From Leptothoe kymatousa TAU-MAC 1615 (lineage in GTDB: Bacteria > Cyanobacteriota > Cyanobacteriia > Phormidesmidales > Phormidesmidaceae): a DNA stretch of 47,236 nt. Positions 34,427-42,708 of this stretch are shown piece after piece. Below the pieces are notes generated by a model, which ran no database searches, had not been told where the DNA came from, and saw only the letters and a list, made by a program, of their open reading frames with translations. The DNA lies in contig NZ_JADOER010000005.1 of the NCBI RefSeq assembly GCF_018739865.1, positions 1-47,236 on the forward strand, written 5' to 3'. Every line of letters begins with the position of its first letter. Position 1 is the stretch's first letter. A program made the position numbers and the translations under genes.

Positions 34427-34824
34427 ATCGAGGCTTAAAGTTATCGAGACCCACAGAAAAATATTTCGATTATTTTTAGATTCGCAGTTACCCAACAAAC
34501 TGCCAAAAAGATTAGAAAACCTATCCCTTTTACGGTGTGGAGCGAACGCGGAACAGCGTAATCCACCCAACCACACCCCAGTGCAACCACTCCTAGCCAT
34601 TCCCCCACCCACCTCTCGTGCGAGGGGCCTGGGGAAGTCGAGTTCCCCAGATCAGGAGGGGAAACCCAATACGCTTGATTGGGATAGCGTTGATATTTCC
34701 AAAAAGGGAGGAAATCCCTGAGCAATCCCTTACTCATAGACCAACGACTAGAACCACTTATCTAAAAACAAAATAAATATCGATAAATCACCCACGTTAT
34801 CCTCGGGCAAACACAAGACCACCC

Positions 34825-36447
34825 CTAACTCCTCAACCCATGACTCTTCCCAATCACCCAATGCCGCCGAAAATACCGCGACAAACTAGACTCCTCTAAG
34901 GTCAAACAAATCGGCCGACCATGGGGACAGGTTCTTGGATTCTTGGTCCGCTGCCAATCTTCCAAGAGTTCTTGCATGGCCGCCAACTCCAACGGTGTGC
35001 CATTGCGAATCGCGGTGCGACAGGCGGTGGCCACCATGGCACTTTCCACATCCCCCCCCAGGCTTAGCTCCAGTAGGGCCTCGGCACAATCTTCTCGGTT
35101 TGCTAAGGGCACCGGCACCGTACGCACCGCCCACAGATTCTCTCCAAATAAATCTATATCTAAACTCAGGCGCCGTAGCTGTTCTACCTGGCGACTGGTG
35201 AGCTGGCTTAAAATGATGGCCGGTTCGATGGGTACGGTCTGCCAGGCTGCTTGAATGCGTTCGTAAAGCACCCGCTCGTGGGCAATGTGCTGCTCCACCA
35301 GACACACCCCGCCAGGATGCTCGGCCACAATATAGGTGTCTTGCACCTGGGCCACGGCCTTTAACTGGCTGGGTAAGTCTTGGCGGTGGACGCCATATTT
35401 TTCAGGGGCTTCGGCGGTTTTGAAGAGTTGTTTTGTACGCTGGGTATAGGCATCGTCAGCCAGGTTAGATAAGCGCAGTGCTTTTTCCACGGCAATGGCG
35501 ATCCGATCGCACCATGCGTCCGTATCCTGTAAATAAATCTCGGACTTGGCCGGATTGCGGTTCCAATCTACCTGGACGGCGGGCACTTGCAAATGTAAAA
35601 AACACACCGGGTAGCGATCGCGGGGCAGGGTGCGGCGAAAGTTATAAATTAACGATTGCACCAAAATTGGCGCGGTCACCGTACGGCCATTAATGGCCAC
35701 CCGCACCCAATCGGGCCGCCGCCGATGGCACCGATCCGGCAGACCCACTAATAGGTCTAACTGGCCATGGCAGCCTAGCTCATCAGCATCGAGACTAATT
35801 TGTTCTAAATCGTGGACGGCCACATCCCGCAGCAGCTGGGGTAAAACAGATTTTGCACTGCTCCCCGGCCATAGGGTAAACCAATCTTTTTCTCCCTGGG
35901 CTACCTGCCAGGTAACCTGGGGATGGCACAGGGCCAACTGCTGCACCGTTTGTTGCACCTGCCGTAGCTGCTGGGGAACGGATGGCAATACCTGACGGCG
36001 GTTGGGCAAGCGGGCAAACAGATTGTTGGCCGTTACCACCGTGCCCGGAGCGATCGCAACTTCTTCGATTTCTAGGATCATCCCTTCGGCGTCGTAAACC
36101 ACCCGCCAGCCGCCACCGTCCGCCCCTCGGCTACGAATTTCCAACTCCGATAGCTGGGCCAAACTATGGAGCGCTTCCCCCCTAAACCCAAGACTGTGAA
36201 TCTGACTCAGATCATCACAGGTACGAATTTTGCTGGTGCTATGGGCGGTGGCGGCCTGTTCTAAATCTTCTCGCACGATACCTGCGCCATTGTCCGTCAC
36301 CCGCACCCGCCAAATCTCGGGCCACAGGTGAATCGTAATGCGCGTCGCTCCCGCATCCAGGGCATTTTCCGATAGTTCACGCACCACCGCCGACAGAGAG
36401 TCAATCACCTCTCCAGCCGCGATCAGGCTGATCACCTCCTGGGACAA
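34825..36447 (-). CDS. mutL: DNA mismatch repair protein MutL
   Basis: This is about 540 aa. The GHKL ATPase part has IAAGEVIDSLSAVVRELSEN with ALDAGA, DNGAGI and TSKI...LGFRGEALHSLA. The C-terminal endonuclease domain shows EQHIAHERVLYE (the D/E-QHAx2Ex4E metal motif, slightly varied) and CPHGRP, so nicking activity is likely, as in bacteria without MutH. It acts with MutS in mismatch repair. The start is uncertain: the listed one is a TTG seven residues before IAAGEV, and the frame stays open further upstream (TITTDSIIQRL) without ATG or GTG, so an ATT start or a few more residues are possible. Confidence 0.92.
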   Translation of the reverse strand: MSQEVISLIAAGEVIDSLSAVVRELSENALDAGATRITIHLWPEIWRVRVTDNGAGIVREDLEQAATAHSTSKIRTCDDLSQIHSLGFRGEALHSLAQLSELEIRSRGADGGGWRVVYDAEGMILEIEEVAIAPGTVVTANNLFARLPNRRQVLPSVPQQLRQVQQTVQQLALCHPQVTWQVAQGEKDWFTLWPGSSAKSVLPQLLRDVAVHDLEQISLDADELGCHGQLDLLVGLPDRCHRRRPDWVRVAINGRTVTAPILVQSLIYNFRRTLPRDRYPVCFLHLQVPAVQVDWNRNPAKSEIYLQDTDAWCDRIAIAVEKALRLSNLADDAYTQRTKQLFKTAEAPEKYGVHRQDLPSQLKAVAQVQDTYIVAEHPGGVCLVEQHIAHERVLYERIQAAWQTVPIEPAIILSQLTSRQVEQLRRLSLDIDLFGENLWAVRTVPVPLANREDCAEALLELSLGGDVESAMVATACRTAIRNGTPLELAAMQELLEDWQRTKNPRTCPHGRPICLTLEESSLSRYFRRHWVIGKSHGLRS

Positions 36448-36519
36448 ACGCTGAATAATGGAATCAGTGGTAATGGTGCAGGCTCCCTGAAAAATGATGC
36501 ATTCCCAAATTATCGCGAA

Positions 36520-36537
36520 AATTAGGAATTCCTAATT
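36520..36537. repeat. 18-bp perfect palindrome AATTAGGAATTCCTAATT
   Basis: It lies between the divergent mutL and cyclo-ligase genes. A second imperfect copy of its core, GAATTCCTAATTC, follows at about 36547-36559, so this is a small repeat, not a gene element. Confidence 0.7.
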
Positions 36538-36605
36538 CTAAATTCCGAATTCCTAATTCGCCCTCTGATGTACCATGGCTGCACTTCAGCCGGGATTCGC
36601 CCATA

Positions 36606-37205
36606 ATGTCGGACACCTACACCCCCAATTCCATCGCTAAAATTCAGACCCAAAAGGCGAAGATGCGTCGCTCTTTGCTGAAGGCACGGCAGGCGATGCC
36701 GCCCCAGGTGTGGCAACAAAAATGCGATCGCATCTGCACTCACATCAACCAGTGGTCGCGGTTTCAATCGGCCCGCACTGTTTTAGCCTACTGCAGCTTT
36801 CGCAACGAACCCGACCTAGGCACCCTGCTGGCAAAACAACGTTCCTGGGGGCTACCCCGATGCCAAGACAAAGACCTAATTTGGCATCGCTGGTTTCCCA
36901 GCTGTAGTTGGCCGCTCAAATCGGGCACCTACGGCATCACCGAACCCGATGCCACATCGCCCCAGGTGGACCCCCACAAAGTCGATTTAATCTTAGTGCC
37001 CGCCGTGGGCTGCGATGTGCGCGGCTATCGCCTGGGCTATGGCGGCGGATTCTACGATCGCATGCTGGCCCAACCCTGCTGGCAAGGCAAAACCACCATT
37101 GGCATTGTGTTTGAATTTGCCCGCCTGCCCAAAATCCCTAAGAATAGCTGGGATAAACCCCTGAGCGGCATTTGCACCGAAAGCGGTCTATTTTTATCCA
37201 GCTAA
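36606..37205 (+). CDS. 5-formyltetrahydrofolate cyclo-ligase
   Basis: This 199-aa enzyme converts 5-formyl-THF and ATP to 5,10-methenyl-THF, rescuing folate from a storage form. The diagnostic blocks are the basic N-terminus KAKMRRSLLKARQAM, VDLILVPAVGCDVRGYRLG and YGGGFYDRML (ATP/folate-binding loop). Length is normal. The 3' end overlaps the convergent dehydrogenase gene by four bases. mutL is divergent upstream. Confidence 0.92.
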   Translation: MSDTYTPNSIAKIQTQKAKMRRSLLKARQAMPPQVWQQKCDRICTHINQWSRFQSARTVLAYCSFRNEPDLGTLLAKQRSWGLPRCQDKDLIWHRWFPSCSWPLKSGTYGITEPDATSPQVDPHKVDLILVPAVGCDVRGYRLGYGGGFYDRMLAQPCWQGKTTIGIVFEFARLPKIPKNSWDKPLSGICTESGLFLSS

Positions 37206-38224
37206 GCACCAAACCCCGACAGCACATATTTACCAACCATTTGCCCCGACTCCACCCGTTGGTGCGCGCGCGCCAAATTAGCCGCCGTCAGGGGTCCACC
37301 CTGTTCGGTCATGGTTGTTTTTATAATCCCTCGCTCCACCAAATCAGCCACCCGATTCAGCAATTCATGCTGGGAAACCATGTCGTCCGTTTCATACATG
37401 GCCTTGGTGAACATAAACTCCCAGGCAAAGCCAACACTCTTATTCTTTAAAACAGTCAGATCAAGGGGTTCTTTCGCCGAAACAACCGCACAAATTCGTC
37501 CCTGGGGCTGAATTATATCCGCCATTGCCTGCCAGTAATAATTCACATCATTGAGACAGAGAATATAGTTCACCCCCGCCAGGTCAACCCGATCCAGCTC
37601 CGCCACCAAATGCCGCTGATGATCGAGGCAAAAATCAGCCCCCAACTGCAAACACCACCGCTTAGAAACATCCCGAGAGGCTGTCGCCACCACCGTTAGC
37701 CCAGCATATTTTGCCAACTGAATGGCCATGGAACCCACGCCGCCAGCCGCGCCAATAATCAAAATAGAGGTCCCAGCATTGTGTTGCGGATCTAAGGGAA
37801 TCAACAACCGTTCGAACAAAGACTCCCAAGCGGTAATTGTGGTCAATGGCAGCGCCGCCGCTTCCCCATGGCTCAAGCCCCCGGGCTTACGCCCAACAAT
37901 GCGCTCATCCACCAAGTGATATTCACTGTTACACCCCGGCCGGGAAATACTACCGGCGTAATACACCTCATCCCCAGGCCGAAACAAGGTAACATCTGGC
38001 CCCACCGCCGTTACTACGCCAGATGCATCCCACCCAAGAATTTTCGGCACTGACAGTTCCCCTGCCACGGATGCTCGCATTTTACAGTCGATGGGGTTGA
38101 CTGAAACCGCCTTAATGTGAACCTGCAAATCGCGCCCCTTGGGAGGTTCTGCACCTAAGACATGCTCAACAAAACATCCAGCCTGATCCACAGGTAAAAA
38201 CCGAGTAACGCCCAACCCTTTCAT
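37202..38224 (-). CDS. Medium-chain dehydrogenase/reductase, quinone-oxidoreductase type
   Basis: This 340-aa protein has the GroES-like N-domain with VNPIDCKMRASVAGE and ILGWDASGVVTAVGPDV, followed by the NAD(P)-binding IIGAAGGVGSMAIQLAKYAG. The zinc-ligand cysteines of classical alcohol dehydrogenases are missing, which places it with NADPH:quinone-reductase/ZADH-like members. The likely reaction is NADPH-dependent reduction of quinones or enones; substrate unknown. An enone-reducing role linked to oxylipins would be speculation, as it lies 8 kb from that operon. It is divergent from the cyclase-like gene. Confidence 0.85.
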   Translation of the reverse strand: MKGLGVTRFLPVDQAGCFVEHVLGAEPPKGRDLQVHIKAVSVNPIDCKMRASVAGELSVPKILGWDASGVVTAVGPDVTLFRPGDEVYYAGSISRPGCNSEYHLVDERIVGRKPGGLSHGEAAALPLTTITAWESLFERLLIPLDPQHNAGTSILIIGAAGGVGSMAIQLAKYAGLTVVATASRDVSKRWCLQLGADFCLDHQRHLVAELDRVDLAGVNYILCLNDVNYYWQAMADIIQPQGRICAVVSAKEPLDLTVLKNKSVGFAWEFMFTKAMYETDDMVSQHELLNRVADLVERGIIKTTMTEQGGPLTAANLARAHQRVESGQMVGKYVLSGFGA

Positions 38225-38696
38225 GCTTCACCCCACCAACTTTTCAAACCACAAACCGACAACGTTGCATTTTACTGAATCAAGGGGAGATAGGGCGCAT
38301 ACAGCACCAAACCACTAAATTTGAGTCTACGGCCTTTAGAACGTCACCTGAAGCAACGCCAAAGCATATCAGCATAAAGTACAGCCGCCATTTTGAGAAG
38401 ACTCTCCAAAACGTCTTTTAGCTAACAGACTAACTACACAACGATGTGGTTATATACCTAAGACACAAAGGCAGGACATAGACTACAAAAGCTTTTCGCT
38501 TATTCTACAAGAAAATAAAATTCTGTTCTCCATGTCTTCATAACCCACGGACAATCCCTTCCGGTGTAGCCTACGTTACCTACTGCAAGGTAAATCACAA
38601 ACTTTTTTTCTTCGGTGATTTTGTTACGGTTTTTGTGATTTTGTCTGCTAGTGTAAAGATTATTATATTGCGGTTGCTATTTTTCTCGGAACAACA
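38225..38696 (+). promoter_or_regulatory. Divergent upstream region with repeated TGTGATTTTG sites
   Basis: This 472-bp region lies before the cyclase-like gene. GTGATTTTGT occurs at 38615-38624 and 38635-38644, exactly 20 bp apart (two helical turns), and TAAATCACAAA at 38591-38601 is a related site in inverse orientation. AT-rich TATTATATT at about 38661-38669 could be a -10 region. I infer an operator array for an unidentified regulator. Confidence 0.4.
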
Positions 38697-40472
38697 ATGG
38701 CAAACAACACAACTTCGGCTGTTAAGGCGTTCATTTCGGCATACGACAGTGAACCCTTAACCTATACAAATCTGGATGATTCGCTCGAAGCAGTTTGCTG
38801 CAGAGCATTTTTCAGAGACTTGATTCTGGCATTCGTGAACAGTCCCGCTTTCTCTGAAGAATTAGGGAAAGAATTTGCAGCAGCAGATGCGATCGCAGGT
38901 TTATCCGCCTGTCGTAGTTTGCGCAGTTGTCTCAATTTCTCCATTGGTCGTTTCTTTGGCTTACTGGCTGAGGTGATTTCCGCCTTCAGTCCAGACGCCG
39001 GCACCGAGTGGACTCAGTTTGCAACCCGAGTTCACCAGTCCAACGTGGGCGGAAACAAACTGCTAGAGCGTCTGCTTCGTAGCGCCGACAGCAAGTTCTA
39101 CCAAGACTTGGCAGCGAACCTTGTCGACGAAAATCCCCACGCCATCTATCCCACCTCAAGCTACCGCGAGAGTGAAGCCCACGTAGTCAGCACCGGCGAC
39201 GACCAAATCATCGAAGCCGTGATGACCTCACGTACCTTCACATCGATTCGTGTTGTCGAGAACTGCTTAGACCCCGAAGAAACAGTTCTGCGGGATATGT
39301 ACATTGCCCACGGACGCTGTGTTTGCCTAGTCGACCAAAATGTCGAAAGCTACTACGGCGAACAAATCGAACAGTACTTCAACCACCACGGTATTCATCT
39401 AGAAAAGTTAATTTACCGTGCCATGGAAGTCGACAAAGGCATCCACACCGTAGAACGGATGTTGGGAGACTTCAAAATGATTGGCGTCTGCCGGAATGAG
39501 CCCGTACTCATTATCGGCGGGGGTGTGCTCACCGACACGGGCGGTCTTGCCTGCGCGCTCTACCACCGCAATACGCCCTACGTCATGCTTTCCACGTCTA
39601 TTGTGGCCGGTATTGACGCCGGTCCATCTCCCCGCACCTGCTGCGATGGCTTTGGCTACAAAAATCTCTTTGGCGCTTACCACGCCCCTGTTCTATCCCT
39701 CACCGACCGCTCTTTCTTCAAGACCCTGCGCCAAGGCTGGCTACGGCACGGCATTGCCGAAATCATCAAAATGGCAACCGTCAAAAACTTGGAGCTGTTT
39801 GAGTATCTAGAACAGGCTGGCCCAGAACTGATCGAAACCCGTTTTGGCACTCTCAACTGTGAGCCCAATGCCAAAATTAGCGTTCTTTCCCAAAAAATTC
39901 TGGGTGCCGCCCTTAGGAGCTATGTAGAGGCAGAATACGACAACCTCTACGAAACGCACCAATGTCGTCCCCATGCCTACGGCCATACCTGGTCTCCTGG
40001 CTTCGAAATCGAAGCAGGTTTGCTCCACGGTCACGCCGTCGCCATCGGGATGGGCTTTGGCGCCTACGTCAGCTACCGCGACAATTGGATCACAGCCGAG
40101 GAATTCCATCGCATTCTGAAGCTCATCAGCTCCTTCGGCCTCAGCCTCTGGAACGATGTTCTGCTGAACAAGGAAACCGTCTGGGCCTCCCAAGAGAAAA
40201 TCGTTGAGAAACGTGGCGGCAACTTGGCAGCGCCCCTACCCAAGGGAGCCATTGGTAAGTGCGGTTACCTCAACACCATGTCCCAGGAAGAACTGAACGA
40301 AGCCATCAACACCTACCGCCAAATTTGCCAAGACTACCCACGGCAAGGTCTGGGTATTGATCCACTGTGCAGCGATGTCGGCCTAGAAGATCCATCCACT
40401 GTGGGCCACAGCCTGATGGAAACCGTCAAAACCCACGCCACCGAAACCCCAGAGGTTCTCTCCCCTGTTTAG
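38697..40472 (+). CDS. Dehydroquinate-synthase-like sugar phosphate cyclase with N-terminal extension
   Basis: This is a 591-aa protein. Residues ~185-545 form a dehydroquinate-synthase/EEVS/DDGS-type domain: NAD-binding IIGGGVLTDTGGLACALYHR from residue ~272, TSIVAGIDAG, the KN and AYHAP substrate loop, and three likely zinc ligands Glu355 (AEIIKMA), His430 (YGHTWSPGF) and His444 (LLHGHAVAIGMGF). Such enzymes cyclise heptulose phosphates to valiolone- or gadusol-type products. Residues 1-~180 are a helical extension I do not recognise. DAGPSPRTCCDGFGYKN differs from typical relatives, so the substrate is open. The next gene, 94 bp on, is a glycosyltransferase-like protein, suggesting a glycosylated cyclitol. 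No MAA O-methyltransferase or ATP-grasp gene is nearby. Confidence 0.8.
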   Translation: MANNTTSAVKAFISAYDSEPLTYTNLDDSLEAVCCRAFFRDLILAFVNSPAFSEELGKEFAAADAIAGLSACRSLRSCLNFSIGRFFGLLAEVISAFSPDAGTEWTQFATRVHQSNVGGNKLLERLLRSADSKFYQDLAANLVDENPHAIYPTSSYRESEAHVVSTGDDQIIEAVMTSRTFTSIRVVENCLDPEETVLRDMYIAHGRCVCLVDQNVESYYGEQIEQYFNHHGIHLEKLIYRAMEVDKGIHTVERMLGDFKMIGVCRNEPVLIIGGGVLTDTGGLACALYHRNTPYVMLSTSIVAGIDAGPSPRTCCDGFGYKNLFGAYHAPVLSLTDRSFFKTLRQGWLRHGIAEIIKMATVKNLELFEYLEQAGPELIETRFGTLNCEPNAKISVLSQKILGAALRSYVEAEYDNLYETHQCRPHAYGHTWSPGFEIEAGLLHGHAVAIGMGFGAYVSYRDNWITAEEFHRILKLISSFGLSLWNDVLLNKETVWASQEKIVEKRGGNLAAPLPKGAIGKCGYLNTMSQEELNEAINTYRQICQDYPRQGLGIDPLCSDVGLEDPSTVGHSLMETVKTHATETPEVLSPV

Positions 40473-40492
40473 AACACTCTCCTGATAGCCGT

Positions 40493-40520
40493 GTAGGGGC
40501 ACTGCATGCAGTGCCCCTAC
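40493..40520. repeat. 28-bp perfect palindrome
   Basis: The arms GTAGGGGCACTGCA and TGCAGTGCCCCTAC abut without a loop. It lies between the cyclase-like and glycosyltransferase-like genes. The same GTAGGGGC...GC-rich design occurs at 25680-25703. Confidence 0.8.
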
Positions 40521-40566
40521 GCATCATTTTCAGTCCTAATCGTCCCCACGCTTTGAGACACCCACC

Positions 40567-41592
40567 ATGGCACCAGAAACATTTGACATTGTTATCCCCC
40601 TATTCCGCACTCGCTGGAACACCCGAGCCGTTTTAGAAGGACTAACAACTCACTATAGCCCCCGTGCCATCCATATCATCACCCTGCCAAATGAAGTAGA
40701 GCCATTGCAAAATGTCTCCAAAAATTGGCAAACAGCCCCCCTACACATCCATAACGAAGAAATCTTCTTCCAAGCCAACACTGGGCTCACAAAAACAGCA
40801 ATTTGCGAAGAACTCAACCTAGGAAAATCTCTCTACAACCCTGGTTGGTTCTATCAGCAGCTCCTCAAGCTAGGAGCCTTCGAAGGTATTCCTGACCTCA
40901 GCGAATGGTATTTAGTGTGGGATAGCGACCTACTGCCCGCAGCTACCTGGCCAGCCATCCGTGGGCAAGGTAACAATACTGAACATGTTTTTGCCCTGCT
41001 GCAACACAACGCCTATGGCAATCCAGCCATCGTCAATAAATGGGGCACCTGGATTGAATCTGTTTTAGGGGTCACCCCCTTGACTGATGCAGTGGGCACC
41101 TTTGTTCCCCACCACATGTGGTTTAAGCAAGAATATCTCCAATCCTTCGCCGCCCAGGTCAAGCAATATTACAAGTCCGACCAAAGCTGGCTATCATTGA
41201 TGATGCGTTCCGCCAATGATTTTGGCACATTTAGCGAGTATTGGGCCTATATTTCCTGGGCAGCTGTCCAAGCACCCGAATCCGTCTCCTTTTATCCTTA
41301 CAAACAATACGGCGAGACCACCGAGCGTTTCTTTGACGATGGCACTGCCATGTTCTCCACCACCCTGAAAAAGCATCTCTCAAGAGAAGATGCAACCGAC
41401 ACAGCATTTTCACCTTCCTACGAGGAAGTGAATGCATTTATTCGGGCTGAATATGGAGAAGACAATCTACCCTCATCCATCGCCTTCGAAAGCAGCCCTC
41501 GCCATCTAAAAAAGAATAGCGAAAATATGCACATCGAAGAAACGCGCTCCCGCTGGAATCCCAGGATGGCAGCAGAAACGGCAACAGTTTAA
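40567..41592 (+). CDS. Glycosyltransferase-like protein, DUF6492-type
   Basis: This 341-aa protein begins at ATG 40567 (MAPETFDIVIPLFRTRWNTR), a nucleotide-sugar-type beta strand start. YLVWDSDLLPAATW (residues ~118-131) holds a D-x-D motif, the metal/nucleotide-sugar signature of GT-A folds, and is typical of DUF6492. SDQSWLSLMM and SEYWAYISWA could form the acceptor side. No membrane segment is present. The gene follows the cyclase-like gene closely on the same strand, so the two probably act together, the acceptor perhaps being the cyclitol product (inference). Confidence 0.7.
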   Translation: MAPETFDIVIPLFRTRWNTRAVLEGLTTHYSPRAIHIITLPNEVEPLQNVSKNWQTAPLHIHNEEIFFQANTGLTKTAICEELNLGKSLYNPGWFYQQLLKLGAFEGIPDLSEWYLVWDSDLLPAATWPAIRGQGNNTEHVFALLQHNAYGNPAIVNKWGTWIESVLGVTPLTDAVGTFVPHHMWFKQEYLQSFAAQVKQYYKSDQSWLSLMMRSANDFGTFSEYWAYISWAAVQAPESVSFYPYKQYGETTERFFDDGTAMFSTTLKKHLSREDATDTAFSPSYEEVNAFIRAEYGEDNLPSSIAFESSPRHLKKNSENMHIEETRSRWNPRMAAETATV

Positions 41593-41675
41593 TTAAAAAC
41601 AAGGGGAAAGCCTGCTTGTACCAAAGCCAATTTCAGGATGCCCGATTCAAAATAGGCACTCCTGTAGCCCCTCCC

Positions 41676-42503
41676 TTACCCTGCCAGCCCCGTCGCCGCC
41701 TGCTTCACCACATCCAACAACTCCAAGGGCAGTTTCAAACTATTCAGGTCCACGCTGCCCGGCTTCGGTTTCTTCTGGGGACCGTGGTAGTCACTGCCAC
41801 CGGTCATCAACAGGTCATACTGCTTACACAAATCTGCTAGCACTGCTTCCTCGCTAAAGCTGTGCTGAGGGTGGTAGACCTCCACCCCCATCAGCCCCGC
41901 CTTCACCAGCTCAGGTAAAACTTCGTCCACAATGCCGCCTCGGAATAAGTAGGGGTGGGCCCATACGGGTACGGCACCACAGCTTCGCAGCAGCGCAATC
42001 CCCTCCGCAGCAGTAAATTTTTCGTAGGGCACATAGGCTGGGCCATGGTCGCCAATAAACCGCTGAAATGCTTCTTGGGCAGATGTGACATGGCCTGCAG
42101 CCACCAGCGCATTGGCAATGTGGGGCCGACCGGGGGCCATGCTGCCAGGCATGGGGGGCAGATCGATGGGAAAGCCCAATTCAGCCAGCCTATCCACCAT
42201 TTTCCTGGCCCGCCGATGACGTCCTTCAATGCGCGCATTTAGGGGAGTTTGCAGTTTTTCAGGATTGGGATAAAACCCAAGAATGTGCATGGAGCGATCA
42301 TTGTAGGTGGTGCTCAGTTCAATGCCCGGCACAATCTCTAACCCGTGGGGTTGGGCGGCTGTGCGTGCTTCTTGCCAACCAAAAATCGTGTCATGGTCAG
42401 TAATGGCCAGCGCCTTGACACCTTTTGCCACCGCCCGCTCGACTAGTTGCTGTGGGGTAAGGGTGCCATCGGAAAATGTGGTGTGGCAGTGAAGTTCAAG
42501 CAT
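41676..42503 (-). CDS. PHP domain phosphoesterase
   Basis: This 275-aa protein starts MLELHCHTTFSDGTLTPQ, the first PHP metal motif (HxH). It continues with ALAITDHDT, VPGIELSTTY and GSDYHG near the C-terminus, giving the full set of His/Asp ligands for a trinuclear metal site. It resembles the YciV/TrpH group, whose characterised members are 5'-3' exonucleases or 3',5'-bisphosphate phosphatases. The preceding 83 bp and the following 205 bp hold no gene. Confidence 0.88.
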   Translation of the reverse strand: MLELHCHTTFSDGTLTPQQLVERAVAKGVKALAITDHDTIFGWQEARTAAQPHGLEIVPGIELSTTYNDRSMHILGFYPNPEKLQTPLNARIEGRHRRARKMVDRLAELGFPIDLPPMPGSMAPGRPHIANALVAAGHVTSAQEAFQRFIGDHGPAYVPYEKFTAAEGIALLRSCGAVPVWAHPYLFRGGIVDEVLPELVKAGLMGVEVYHPQHSFSEEAVLADLCKQYDLLMTGGSDYHGPQKKPKPGSVDLNSLKLPLELLDVVKQAATGLAG

Positions 42504-42708
42504 TTTGCAAATTAGGAAAGGGGAAAAAAGGGGAAAACCCTGTAGGGGCTGGCCTTGTAACTGGCCAGGATCAGATCAGCAAGCGGCGTAGCTGCCCTAG
42601 CGATTAGGACCCACCTCAATTATGGACGGATTTCGCGCCCCATACCCCAACTGGAAAAAATAATGATTTGTTGATACAACTCGATATTTATTAAATTGCC
42701 TGTGTAGT

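Larger units (their letters stand above)
33762..34824. other. 1.06-kb gene-free, repeat-rich spacer between miaA and mutL
   Basis: Apart from the 308-bp duplication it holds a hairpin-rich block at about 33940-34065 (CCTCCCCTTCTTAAGGGGAGG, read as arms around TTCTTAA, and GTCCCCCTAAG with its partner CTTACGTTGGCG...GTAAGGGGGAC) and a block at 34590-34680 rich in GGGGAA and CCCCAG palindromes. Frames here are translations of repeats; I see no gene. Confidence 0.7.

Noticed and set aside
34441..34737. 98-codon minus-strand ORF in the miaA-mutL spacer
   Set aside because: It is a translation of repeat-rich sequence, with no start signal and no family resemblance.
38697..41592. A complete mycosporine-like amino acid cluster
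   Set aside because: Only a cyclase-like gene is present; the O-methyltransferase, ATP-grasp and ligase genes expected for MAA synthesis are absent, so the assignment would go beyond the sequence.
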